In this document: in pieces, positions 23,497-31,119 of the stretch
Numbering within the stretch: position 1 is the stretch's first letter
Layout of the letters: each line of letters begins with the position of its first letter
NCBI GenBank assembly: GCA_029009515.1
Contig: JAQXJZ010000051.1
Location: 1-37,117 of the forward strand
Length of the DNA stretch: 37,117 nt
DNA from: a bacterium
Lineage (GTDB): Bacteria > Bacillota > Clostridia > Christensenellales > Aristaeellaceae
Direction of reading: 5' to 3'
Notes under the pieces: model-generated
The model's input: only the letters and a program-made list of their open reading frames with translations
Database searches by the model: none
What the model was told of the DNA's origin: nothing
Made by a program: the position numbers and the translations under genes

Positions 23497-24387
23497 ATGG
23501 AAAATACCATCAAAGCCACGAACCTCCCCAAGATGAAGAAGCCGCAGAAGGGCCAGGAGCACACCGTGCAGACCAGCCGCACCTATTACATCGTTGCGGT
23601 CATCGTGCTGGTGCTGATTGCCATTCTGTTCACCTTCCCGCTGTACTGGATCATCACCGGTTCTTTCAAGACGCCTCAGGCTGTCAACGCCCGCGTTCCT
23701 GTCTGGTTCCCGCTGGAAACCACCTCGCTGCACTATCAGAAGCTGTTTGAACGCCCTGCCTTCATGTGGCTGTTCAACACGGTGTTTATCTGCGCGGCTG
23801 CCATGATCCTGACCTGTATCACCGCTTCCATGGGCGGCTATGCGCTGGCCAAGAAGCGTTTTGCAGGACGCGCCGTCATCTTCTCCCTGTTTGTTTGCGC
23901 TATGGCTCTGCCCAAGCAGGTCATCCTGATTCCGCTTTTGAAGGAAATGGCTTTCCTCAACTTGCACAATACGCTCTGGGCTGTTATACTTCCTACGGTC
24001 GGCTGGCCCTTTGGCGTGTTCCTGATGAAGCAGTTTTCGGAAAACATCCCCAATGAACTGCTGGAAGCGGCGCGCATTGACGGCGCAGGCGAAGCCCGCA
24101 CCTTCCTCAACATCGTCTTCCCGATGATCAAGCCCGGTGTCGGCGCGCTGGCCATCTTCACCTTCATTACCGCCTGGAACGATTACTTCCTGCAGCTGAT
24201 CATGCTCAACGATACCAAGGTGCTGACGATCTCCCTGGGCATTGCCAAGCTGCAGAGCGAGCTGAGCACCGATTACGGCCTCATCATGGCCGGTGCTGCG
24301 CTGGGCAGCATTCCGATCATCATCATCTTCCTGCTGTTCCAGAAGTTCTTCACCCGCGGTATCACCATGGGTGCTGTGAAGGGTTAA
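23497..24387 (+). CDS. Sugar ABC transporter permease (MalG/UgpE type)
   Basis: The 296-residue partner permease has a Lys-rich cytosolic N terminus (about 30 residues), roughly six membrane spans beginning near residue 31, and the EAA loop LLEAARIDGAGEARTFLNIVFPMIKPG. The C terminus FFTRGITMGAVKG is the usual MalG-type end. It begins 15 bp after the first permease with AAGGAGGAG upstream, and nanA follows after 30 bp, so all belong to one transcript. Confidence 0.93.
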   Translation: MENTIKATNLPKMKKPQKGQEHTVQTSRTYYIVAVIVLVLIAILFTFPLYWIITGSFKTPQAVNARVPVWFPLETTSLHYQKLFERPAFMWLFNTVFICAAAMILTCITASMGGYALAKKRFAGRAVIFSLFVCAMALPKQVILIPLLKEMAFLNLHNTLWAVILPTVGWPFGVFLMKQFSENIPNELLEAARIDGAGEARTFLNIVFPMIKPGVGALAIFTFITAWNDYFLQLIMLNDTKVLTISLGIAKLQSELSTDYGLIMAGAALGSIPIIIIFLLFQKFFTRGITMGAVKG

Positions 24388-24417
24388 TCCATCCTCATTC
24401 TGAAAGGAGACTTCAAC

Positions 24418-25332
24418 ATGTCTTTGGAGAAGTACTACGGCGTTATTCCTGCGTTTTACGCCTGCTATGAAGACGACGGCAGCGTCAGCGTTGAACGCAC
24501 CAAGAAACTGGCCCGTCATCTGGTGAACAAGGGTGTGAAGGGCATGTATGTGGGCGGTTCCTCCGGTGAGTGCATCTACCTGGAAAAGGAAGAGCGCATG
24601 AAGATCCTTGAGGCCGTCATGGAAGAGGTGAAGGGCGAGTGCACCATCATTGCGCACATTGCCTGCAACAACACCAACGAAAGCTGCCAGCTGGCTGCCC
24701 ACGCGGAGAGCCTTGGCGTTGATGCTATCGCCAGCATTCCGCCCATCTATTTCCGCCTGCCGGATCATGCCATCGCCGCTTACTGGAATGCCATGTCCGC
24801 CGCCGCTCCCAATACGGACTTTGTCATCTACAACATTCCTCAGCTGGCTGGCGTTGCGCTGAGCATGAACCTGCTGAAGGAAATGAAGAAGAATCCCCGC
24901 GTGGTTGGCGTGAAGAACTCTTCCATGCCCACTCAGGACATTCAGATGTTCAAGGCTGAACTGGGTGAAAACGGCGTTGTGTTCAACGGCCCCGACGAAC
25001 AGTTCGTTGCTGGCCGTGCCATTGGCGCGCAGGGCGGCATTGGCGGCACCTACGGCGCCATGCCCGAGCTGTTCCTCAAAATGGACGAGCTCATTCGTGA
25101 AGGCAAGTATGACGAAGCTCGCACCATCCAGTATGATGTCAATGAGATCATCTACGCGCTGTGCTCCTGCAAGGGCAACATGTACGGTGTGATCAAGAAG
25201 GTGCTGGAGATCCGTGAAGGCCTTCAGCTGGGCGGCGTTCGCGCTCCTCTGGCCAACATTGTGCCGGAAGATCTGCCTCAGATCGAAAAGTGCGCCCGCA
25301 TGATCGACGAAGCGATTGCGAAGTACTGCTGA
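24418..25332 (+). CDS. nanA: N-acetylneuraminate lyase (DapA/NanA family)
   Basis: The 304-residue class I aldolase should split N-acetylneuraminate into N-acetylmannosamine and pyruvate. Key residues align with E. coli NanA with an offset of one: Tyr138 in VIYNIPQLAG and Schiff-base Lys166 in VVGVKNSS. The carboxylate-binding GGSSGE motif (46-51) has Ser where E. coli NanA has Thr. GGIGGTYGAMPELF lies downstream. A dihydrodipicolinate synthase is excluded less by sequence than by context: sugar transporter genes, an AGE epimerase and a shared GntR regulator. nanK, nagA and nagB are not in the window. AAAGGAG lies 9 nt before the start. Confidence 0.9.
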   Translation: MSLEKYYGVIPAFYACYEDDGSVSVERTKKLARHLVNKGVKGMYVGGSSGECIYLEKEERMKILEAVMEEVKGECTIIAHIACNNTNESCQLAAHAESLGVDAIASIPPIYFRLPDHAIAAYWNAMSAAAPNTDFVIYNIPQLAGVALSMNLLKEMKKNPRVVGVKNSSMPTQDIQMFKAELGENGVVFNGPDEQFVAGRAIGAQGGIGGTYGAMPELFLKMDELIREGKYDEARTIQYDVNEIIYALCSCKGNMYGVIKKVLEIREGLQLGGVRAPLANIVPEDLPQIEKCARMIDEAIAKYC

Positions 25333-25343
25333 GAAATGCACAT

Positions 25344-25377
25344 AAAAAACGAGCTCTCATTGTGAGGGCTCGTTTTT
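25344..25377. terminator. Bidirectional terminator shared by nanA and the AraC-kinase gene
   Basis: AAAAACGAGC and GCTCGTTTTT arms with TCA/TGA pairing form a symmetric hairpin 12 bp after nanA. The last codons and stop of the convergent minus-strand gene (ending at 25357) lie inside the stem, so the hairpin encodes the C terminus of one gene and ends both. Confidence 0.85.
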
Positions 25378-26652
25378 AAGTGTCAGTTTATCAAAGTGAT
25401 CCATCAACCATTTTGTCATCTCTAAGTTGGTTTGAAGAATTTCAGGATAGCATTTCTGACGGGCAAACCATGAAATAAAGGAAAATTGGTTGCTGAGAAT
25501 CAGATATGGGACAGCGTCTTTTTCCTGTTGGGTCATATGGCAGACTGAATCATATCCGCGGAACAGACTGCAATAGATTTTCAGCCACTTTTCTCTGTGT
25601 GCAAAATCTTCGGATAAAATAGCAGTTGCAGCATAGCATGGATCAAAGATGCGCACATTCTCTTCGGCCAAATCAAAGTCGATGACGCCCCATTTGTTGT
25701 CTGATAAGAGAAGGTTGCTGGGATTAAGATCTCGGTGGATTGTCTGACGAGGCAGAGAGGTGAAAAGTTTTGCGGCGCTATTACAGAAAGAATGGCATTC
25801 GGCAGAGGAGAGCTGAAGCATTTCCGACGCTTCTTCAGTGTTACTAAGAATGGATGTAAATGGATTTGCTGAAGGAACAGAAACATTTACTGTGCGAAGT
25901 GAGAGTTGAATTTGACCTATGATTGTTCCAATATGGTAGGCAAGCTGCTGTCCATCTTCTGCATAGAGCTGAGTAGTTCTCAGTTGCTGTCCATATACGC
26001 GGTGCATGACATAGCAGAATATATCGCCTTTTTGAACATAATCTTTGCCATCGGCAGTAACGATGATTCTCGAAGTCGGCAATCCCTGACTGGTGAGTGC
26101 TCGTGACAATGCAATGTGCCTTTGCATCCGTCCAGGATGGGATGTGAACTTCAGCACATAATGCGAACCAACGGCGTAGGCATTTTCTGCACGATTTCCC
26201 GTGCTTTCATAATAAATATCTGTAATCTTTTCTTCTTCAAGGTGCCAGTGCTTCAATACTTCCGCTGCTTTTCGGTGGTTCATTATCAGTGGTTCCTCCT
26301 TGAAAAGATTCCAATGGCCGGGCTTTTTGGCCCTTTGCAAGTTCAGATATTCGCTTGGAGTACAGGAGAATTCCTGACAAAATGCCTTGTAAAAGCCTGC
26401 ATATGTTTCAAAACCATATGTTAGTGCCACGTGAATACGTGGCTTCGACTGCTTCATTTCGTAAATGGCGTGGAGAAGTCTTCTACGCAGGATGAACTGT
26501 GTCACAGAAAGTCCTGTCATTTCCTGGAACAGTTTTCCGAAGTGAGATGCTGAATATCCTGCTGAGGCTGCAAGCTCTTCTACGGATAAATCTGCCTGAA
26601 GGTTTTCTTCGATCTGGTCAATGGACCTTTGAATCAGTTGGAGATGCTTCAT
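25357..26652 (-). CDS. Fusion of an AraC-type DNA-binding domain with an APH/choline-kinase-like phosphotransferase
   Basis: The 431-residue protein has a complete AraC-type double helix-turn-helix at residues 8-105 (LSVEELAASAGYSASHFGKLF, then ALTYGFETYAGFYKAF and SCTPSEYLNL). After a short linker comes an aminoglycoside-phosphotransferase-type kinase at about 130-420: ATP-binding Lys168 in YVLKFT, catalytic loop IHRDLNPSN (His306, Asp308, Asn313) and metal-binding DFD (325-327). All catalytic residues are present. The regulator might be tuned by its kinase, or the protein may phosphorylate a small molecule while controlling its genes. The region is clearly AT-richer than its neighbours, which hints at transfer. 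AGGAGG lies 7 nt before the ATG. Confidence 0.85.
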   Translation of the reverse strand: MKHLQLIQRSIDQIEENLQADLSVEELAASAGYSASHFGKLFQEMTGLSVTQFILRRRLLHAIYEMKQSKPRIHVALTYGFETYAGFYKAFCQEFSCTPSEYLNLQRAKKPGHWNLFKEEPLIMNHRKAAEVLKHWHLEEEKITDIYYESTGNRAENAYAVGSHYVLKFTSHPGRMQRHIALSRALTSQGLPTSRIIVTADGKDYVQKGDIFCYVMHRVYGQQLRTTQLYAEDGQQLAYHIGTIIGQIQLSLRTVNVSVPSANPFTSILSNTEEASEMLQLSSAECHSFCNSAAKLFTSLPRQTIHRDLNPSNLLLSDNKWGVIDFDLAEENVRIFDPCYAATAILSEDFAHREKWLKIYCSLFRGYDSVCHMTQQEKDAVPYLILSNQFSFISWFARQKCYPEILQTNLEMTKWLMDHFDKLTLKNEPSQ

Positions 26653-26681
26653 CGTGCTGCCTCCTGCTTCGGATTGACTTG

Positions 26682-26687
26682 ATCATA
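26682..26687 (-). promoter_or_regulatory. Extended -10 promoter of the AraC-kinase gene
   Basis: On the minus strand TGTGATATGAT contains a TATGAT box with a TGA extension just upstream. No clear -35 box is seen. The box is 29 bp before the start codon. Confidence 0.5.
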
Positions 26688-26727
26688 TCACAGGAAGAGG
26701 GGAAAAACATTTCTTTCTGACGATTGT

Positions 26728-26770
26728 GCAACAAAAAAAGACGCTCCGAATGAGAGCGACTTTTTGTTGC
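26728..26770 (-). terminator. Terminator after the NusG-II gene
   Basis: On the minus strand AAAAAG, one unpaired base, CGCTC, a short loop, GAGCG and CTTTTTTT form a hairpin 5 bp beyond the stop codon at 26776, flanked by an outer GCAAC/GTTGC pair. Confidence 0.8.
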
Positions 26771-26775
26771 AAATT

Positions 26776-27288
26776 TTATTCCTGCAGTCCAAGCACGGTT
26801 TTCAGAGAATCAAGCGTATGCAGTTCCAATACCACCTGGTTGGGCAGGCAGACAATCATGTTCGAAAGCACACGGCTGTGCATGTTATCAAGCGATACGG
26901 TACCCTGCAGCACGCAGTCCTGATTGTCGCAGGTGGAGCTTTCCATCCATATACTGTCGGGCGTTACGTGGATGACGTTGGTCATGTCTTCGCCCTGCTT
27001 GACGGTGTAGCTGCCTTCTTCAGTCAGCGGGATGGGCTCGTAAACGCTGCCCTGCACGGAAACCAGCAGATAAGCTCTGGCAGGTTCGATGGTTGCGGCA
27101 GGCGCTTCGGCGGCAGCGGGGGCATCAGTAGCAGCGGGCGCCTCTGTGGGCACAACAGGAGCATCAGTGCTCAGGGCGGGAGCGTTCTCGGAAATCGTGC
27201 GCTGCTGAGGGATAACCGCGGCCAGAACAGCCACAACTGCGATCAGCGCAATGATCACGCCCAATACCAACAGGTTTTTCTTATTCAT
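26776..27288 (-). CDS. Membrane-anchored NusG domain II protein
   Basis: The 170-residue protein has an N-terminal membrane anchor (residues 6-26, after NKK), an Ala/Pro/Thr-rich linker (about 36-70) and a C-terminal NusG_II domain, recognised by YLLVSVQGSVYEPIPL, the STCDNQDCVLQG cysteine element and MIVCLPNQVVLEL. Such proteins are widespread in Clostridia. The domain is homologous to the inserted domain II of some NusG proteins, but the role of the stand-alone, surface-facing form is unknown. The two to three Cys could form a disulfide or bind metal. It is a single-gene unit with its own promoter and terminator. Confidence 0.82.
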   Translation of the reverse strand: MNKKNLLVLGVIIALIAVVAVLAAVIPQQRTISENAPALSTDAPVVPTEAPAATDAPAAAEAPAATIEPARAYLLVSVQGSVYEPIPLTEEGSYTVKQGEDMTNVIHVTPDSIWMESSTCDNQDCVLQGTVSLDNMHSRVLSNMIVCLPNQVVLELHTLDSLKTVLGLQE

Positions 27289-27337
27289 GAGTCAAAATCC
27301 TTTCAGGAAAAGGTGACTGCGGAAACGCAACAGGAAC

Positions 27338-27366
27338 ATCATACCGCACAAAATGACAAACGTCAA
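27338..27366 (-). promoter_or_regulatory. Promoter of the NusG-II gene
   Basis: On the minus strand TTGACG (27366-27361), exactly 17 bp, then TATGAT (27343-27338), 50 bp before the start codon. Both boxes are close to consensus. Confidence 0.7.
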
Positions 27367-27374
27367 GCAAGGAA

Positions 27375-27399
27375 AAAGAGGCCGCAAAACGGCCTCTTT
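27375..27399 (-). terminator. Terminator of the glycerol-1-phosphate dehydrogenase gene
   Basis: AAAGAGGCCG and CGGCCTCTTT arms around a 5-nt loop. On the minus strand the stem is followed by TTTCC, 20 bp after the stop codon at 27420. Confidence 0.8.
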
Positions 27400-27419
27400 C
27401 AAATGAGTTTGAAGAAAAA

Positions 27420-28766
27420 TCAGCGCTCCAGCTTGGTATCGTACAGCAGTCCCAGATCCCACAGCAGGGAGCTGGTGAGGTACTTGTCGCGGATGTCACG
27501 GGAGGCGATGAAAGCATCCTCAGTATCCTGCCAGCTGACGTTGATATCTTCGGGCTGCATGGGCATGCCAAGCTCACTCATCAGTGCTTCGATGGATTCG
27601 TAGGATGGCAGCTCATCCTCGATGATCTGCATGATCTCATCCCAGTGCTCCAGCGTATTGGCCAGACGGGCGGCGTGACGGGCAGGATCGTTCTTGTGGA
27701 ACTGCTCGTGCTCCTGCTTGATGACCATCTCGGCAGCCTTGCCGAAGATGCGGCGGATCATGGCTTCCCACTCGCCGTTGTCAAACGCCTTCATGAAGGC
27801 TTCGGCCTTCTCGCGGTCGGGCTTGATCTTGCGGATCTGGTCGTACAGCTTGAGCGTCAGACGGGTACCGACGCCCACCTGAATGCCGTGCAGCTCATAG
27901 GGAGTGCCGCGGTCAAGGGCCATCATCTCCCACAGGTGGCTGAAGTAGTGCTCCAGACCGCTGGCGGGACGGGAGATCTTGGCATAGCTCATGGCGATGC
28001 CGGACAACACCAGACCTTCAACAGTCGCCTGAACGGCTTCGGGATCGCGATCCTTGAGACCCTTGGCATTGTCCACGATCTTCTTGAGAGAGGCGCGCAT
28101 CAGCTCGGCAATGTTTTCGCAGTAGTATTCGCCGGTGACAATGTTGGAAATGCGCCACTCACACAGCGCTACGTACTTGGCAATCATGTCGCCAAAGCCG
28201 GCCCACAGCATGCGCATGGGAGCGTTGCGGATGATGTCGATATCGCAGATGATGGCAGCGGGAGCCGCATTGTACAGCGAGACCTTGATGCGGTCCTGAA
28301 TCATGGAAGAAGAGTTGGAAGCGTAGCCGTCCATGGAAGGCGCGGTGCCAACGATCAGCTGCTTCTTGCCGATGGCATGAGCCAGCACCTTGCAGCAGTC
28401 GTTGATGACGCCGGAGCCAATGCCCAGCACGCAGTCGCAGCTGGGATCAAAAGACATGGTCAGCGCGCCAACGGCATATTCGTCGGGCTCTACATGCTCG
28501 CTGGCAAAGCAGTACATGGTGTAGGGGATGGAGGCGGCATCCAGCACAGCCTTCACCTTGTCCCAGGCAGCAGCCTTGGTGTGTTCATCGCAAACGATAA
28601 AGGGTTTCTTCACGCCCAGAGCTTCCATGGCTTCGGGAATGGTGGACACAACACCGGGGCCGATGCGCAGGAAATCCATCTTCATTTCGTGATGACGGCC
28701 GCAGGCGCATTCGTGGCCGCCCTTCTGAATCAGGGTGTTCAGGGAAGCTTCGGCAAAACGAATCAT
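27420..28766 (-). CDS. sn-glycerol-1-phosphate dehydrogenase family (EgsA/AraM)
   Basis: The 448-residue protein belongs to the AraM/EgsA branch of iron-type alcohol dehydrogenases, which reduce dihydroxyacetone phosphate to sn-glycerol 1-phosphate. Evidence includes GIGSGVINDCCK and VGTAPSMDGYASNSSSM in the nucleotide domain and predicted metal ligands Asp193 (GFGDMIAKY), His277 (HYFSHLWEM) and His293 (YELHGIQVG). An unusual N-terminal HECACGRHH stretch (18-26) is rich in possible metal ligands. It is longer than Bacillus AraM by about 50 residues. ATG 28766 follows AAGGAAAG. An in-frame extension to 28970 would run through its own promoter. The rhamnose pathway in this window yields dihydroxyacetone phosphate, a possible but unproven link. 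Confidence 0.85.
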   Translation of the reverse strand: MIRFAEASLNTLIQKGGHECACGRHHEMKMDFLRIGPGVVSTIPEAMEALGVKKPFIVCDEHTKAAAWDKVKAVLDAASIPYTMYCFASEHVEPDEYAVGALTMSFDPSCDCVLGIGSGVINDCCKVLAHAIGKKQLIVGTAPSMDGYASNSSSMIQDRIKVSLYNAAPAAIICDIDIIRNAPMRMLWAGFGDMIAKYVALCEWRISNIVTGEYYCENIAELMRASLKKIVDNAKGLKDRDPEAVQATVEGLVLSGIAMSYAKISRPASGLEHYFSHLWEMMALDRGTPYELHGIQVGVGTRLTLKLYDQIRKIKPDREKAEAFMKAFDNGEWEAMIRRIFGKAAEMVIKQEHEQFHKNDPARHAARLANTLEHWDEIMQIIEDELPSYESIEALMSELGMPMQPEDINVSWQDTEDAFIASRDIRDKYLTSSLLWDLGLLYDTKLER

Positions 28767-28799
28767 GACAATCACTTTCCTTTGCGTGAATTTTGTTAT

Positions 28800-28829
28800 A
28801 TTATAGGTTGTGACGTGTTGTTTTGTCAA
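28800..28829 (-). promoter_or_regulatory. Promoter of the glycerol-1-phosphate dehydrogenase gene
   Basis: On the minus strand a perfect TTGACA (28829-28824), 18 bp, then a perfect TATAAT (28805-28800), 34 bp before the start codon. No clear promoter is seen for the divergent mnmM gene. Confidence 0.75.
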
Positions 28830-28865
28830 CGATCTTTCAAGGAATTCGAATAAGGGGAGATTCAG

Positions 28866-29450
28866 ATGGCCAACGATTTCAGATCCGCGCGTTTCTGGGC
28901 ACGGGAGATGATTGAAGCTGCCATGTTTGATGGTGCCGTTGCTGTTGACGCAACGATGGGCAACGGGCATGACACGCAGTGGCTGTGCGAATTAGCGGGC
29001 GAAAACGGGCGCGTTTACGCCTTTGACGTTCAGCCTGAGGCAGTGGAGCGCACAGGGGAAAGACTGGCTGAAATGGGCATTCTGGGCCGTGCTGTACTGT
29101 TTTGCGCCGGTCATGAGCGAATGGCTGAGTTTGTGCATGAACAGGCGGATGCCATTGTGTTCAATCTCGGCTGGCTGCCCGGCGCTGAGCATGGCGTGAC
29201 CACGCAGACCTCAACCACGCTGATGGCTGTCAACGCCGCTTTGGAATTGCTGAAGGAAGACGGCCTTATGACGGTCTGCATCTATCCAGGTCATGAGGAA
29301 GGAACGCGGGAACTTCATGCGCTGATGGAGTGGGCGTCTGCGCTGGATGAGAAACGCTATGATGCGCTGCTCAAAACGTATCTCAACCAATCCAACGATC
29401 CGCCGCGTATGCTGGCCATTCGCAAGAAAAAGACCAGGAAGCAAAAGTAA
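28866..29450 (+). CDS. mnmM: tRNA 5-(aminomethyl)-2-thiouridine methyltransferase MnmM (YtqB family)
   Basis: The 194-residue class I methyltransferase has the same length as Bacillus YtqB. The SAM-binding strand reads VAVDATMGNGHDT (22-34), followed by VYAFDVQPEAV, and the family motif VFNLGWLPG occurs mid-protein with TTLMAVNAALELL after it. Members complete mnm5s2U at the tRNA wobble position. The start has AAGGGGAG 6 nt upstream. A GH13 glycosidase gene follows after 13 bp, so the two may be co-transcribed although their functions are unrelated. Confidence 0.88.
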   Translation: MANDFRSARFWAREMIEAAMFDGAVAVDATMGNGHDTQWLCELAGENGRVYAFDVQPEAVERTGERLAEMGILGRAVLFCAGHERMAEFVHEQADAIVFNLGWLPGAEHGVTTQTSTTLMAVNAALELLKEDGLMTVCIYPGHEEGTRELHALMEWASALDEKRYDALLKTYLNQSNDPPRMLAIRKKKTRKQK

Positions 29451-29463
29451 CGGAGGAATCCCT

Positions 29464-31086
29464 ATGGCTGCCAATTACCGCAAAGACATGGTGGTGTACC
29501 AGATTTATCCGCGTTCCTATCAGGACAGCAACGGCGATGGCGTTGGCGATCTGCGCGGCATCATCTCCCGGCTGGATTACATTGCGTCTCTCGGCATCAC
29601 GCATATCTGGCTGTCGCCTGTCTATGTCAGCCCGAACGATGACAACGGCTATGACATCGCCGATTATACGGCCATCCAGCCTCAGTTTGGCACCATGGAG
29701 GATTTTGACGAGCTGATTGCCGAAGCCAAGGAACGTGGCATTGGCATTGTGATGGATCTGGTCATCAATCATACCTCGGATGAGCACGAATGGTTTCAGC
29801 GCGCTCTGAAGGGCGAAGAGAAGTACCGCAACTATTACATCATCCAGAAAGGCCGGGATGGCAAGCTGCCCAATAACTGGGGCAACTTCTTTGCCGAATG
29901 TCCGTGGACGAAATTCGGCGATTCGGATGAATACTATCTCCATCTTTTCTCCAAGAAGCAGCCGGATCTCAACTGGCACAATCCCGAGGTGCTGGAAGAG
30001 GTGAAGAACATCATGCGCTTCTGGCTGGAGAAGGGCGTTGCGGGCTTCCGATGTGACGTGATCAACGTCATCTACAAAAACACGCTGGCGGACGGCAAAC
30101 GCCGCCCGATTCTGACCGGGCAGGAGCACTATCTGTCTACCGAAGGCTGTCATCGCATTTTGCAGGAGCTTCGCCGCGACGTGCTGGAGCCTTACGGCGC
30201 TTTTGCGGTTGGCGAAACGGTGTTTGTCGACGTCCCCAAAGCGCATGATCTGATGGATCCTGAGCGCGGAGAACTGGACATGCTGTTTGCCTTTGAGCAC
30301 ATGGAATGCGATCAGGTGATCGTGAAGTGGTTCAAGACCAGGCTGAAACCCAGAAAACTGATGCGGACGCTGACGAAATGGCAGACCGCGCTTGAATGGA
30401 ACGGCAGCTATTTTGAAAATCACGATCAGCCGCGCTTTATCTCGCGTTTTGAGGATGCGCAGAATCACCGCAGGGAAGCCTCCAAAATGATGGCAGGCCT
30501 GCTGATGACGCTTCGTGGTACGCCGTATGTATACGAGGGTCAGGAAATTGGCATGACGAATGGCGATTTCAAGGATCTGACGGAAGTACAGGATATCGAA
30601 AGCCATAATGTCTATCAACTGGCCACGAAGCTGCATCTGCCCAAGCCCATCCGCTGGAAGATGATCCAGCGCACTTCCCGCGATAATGCCCGTACGCCCA
30701 TGCAGTGGAACGGAGCCGTTAACGCAGGATTTACCTCGGGCGAACCGTGGCTGAAGGTGAACGGAAATTACAAGGAAGTCAATGTTGCGGCAGAAGAACA
30801 GGATCCCAACGGCGTCCTGGCTTTCTGGAAACAGATGATTCAGCTTCGCAAAACCAATCCCATTCTGATCAACGGCGATTTCCGCTCTGCTTTTGAAGGC
30901 AAATCCGTCTACGCATTCGAGCGCAGCTATCAGGGTCAAACCCTCATGACGCTGTGCAATATGTGCTCAAAGGAAGCCGAAATTCCTGACGCAGCAAAGC
31001 AATACGCCCACGTCCTTACGTCGAACTACTCGGAAACTTCAGCTGCAACCCTGCGTCCTTTTGAATTCCGTCTTTTGTCCAAATGA
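29464..31086 (+). CDS. GH13 alpha-glucosidase, oligo-1,6-glucosidase type
   Basis: The 540-residue cytosolic glycoside hydrolase has the four GH13 regions: DLVINHTSD, GFRCDVIN with nucleophile Asp198, VGETVF with acid/base Glu251, and FENHDQPR with Asp321. An N-terminal DSNGDGVGDLRGI loop matches the calcium-site loop seen in GH13_31 enzymes. Val after the nucleophile (CDVIN) is the residue linked to alpha-1,6 specificity, and QPDLNW is shared with oligo-1,6-glucosidases and trehalose-6-phosphate hydrolases. It likely cleaves isomaltose-like ends. ATG 29464 has GGAGG 8 nt upstream. A longer frame from 29347 would run inside mnmM. Confidence 0.9.
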   Translation: MAANYRKDMVVYQIYPRSYQDSNGDGVGDLRGIISRLDYIASLGITHIWLSPVYVSPNDDNGYDIADYTAIQPQFGTMEDFDELIAEAKERGIGIVMDLVINHTSDEHEWFQRALKGEEKYRNYYIIQKGRDGKLPNNWGNFFAECPWTKFGDSDEYYLHLFSKKQPDLNWHNPEVLEEVKNIMRFWLEKGVAGFRCDVINVIYKNTLADGKRRPILTGQEHYLSTEGCHRILQELRRDVLEPYGAFAVGETVFVDVPKAHDLMDPERGELDMLFAFEHMECDQVIVKWFKTRLKPRKLMRTLTKWQTALEWNGSYFENHDQPRFISRFEDAQNHRREASKMMAGLLMTLRGTPYVYEGQEIGMTNGDFKDLTEVQDIESHNVYQLATKLHLPKPIRWKMIQRTSRDNARTPMQWNGAVNAGFTSGEPWLKVNGNYKEVNVAAEEQDPNGVLAFWKQMIQLRKTNPILINGDFRSAFEGKSVYAFERSYQGQTLMTLCNMCSKEAEIPDAAKQYAHVLTSNYSETSAATLRPFEFRLLSK

Positions 31087-31119
31087 CTCAGTTGCTGCTG
31101 ATTTTCAGAGGAGGATGAC

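Noticed and set aside
18907-25332. Cellobiose 2-epimerase or mannose metabolism as the theme of this locus
   Set aside because: The NanA-type lyase with Tyr138 and Lys166 and the shared operator elements fit sialic acid or ManNAc better, though the binding protein's ligand is unproven.
22498-25341. 947-residue open frame on the minus strand opposite the permease and nanA genes
   Set aside because: It is long only because codon bias suppresses antisense stops. Its composition is low-complexity and the plus-strand genes are certain.
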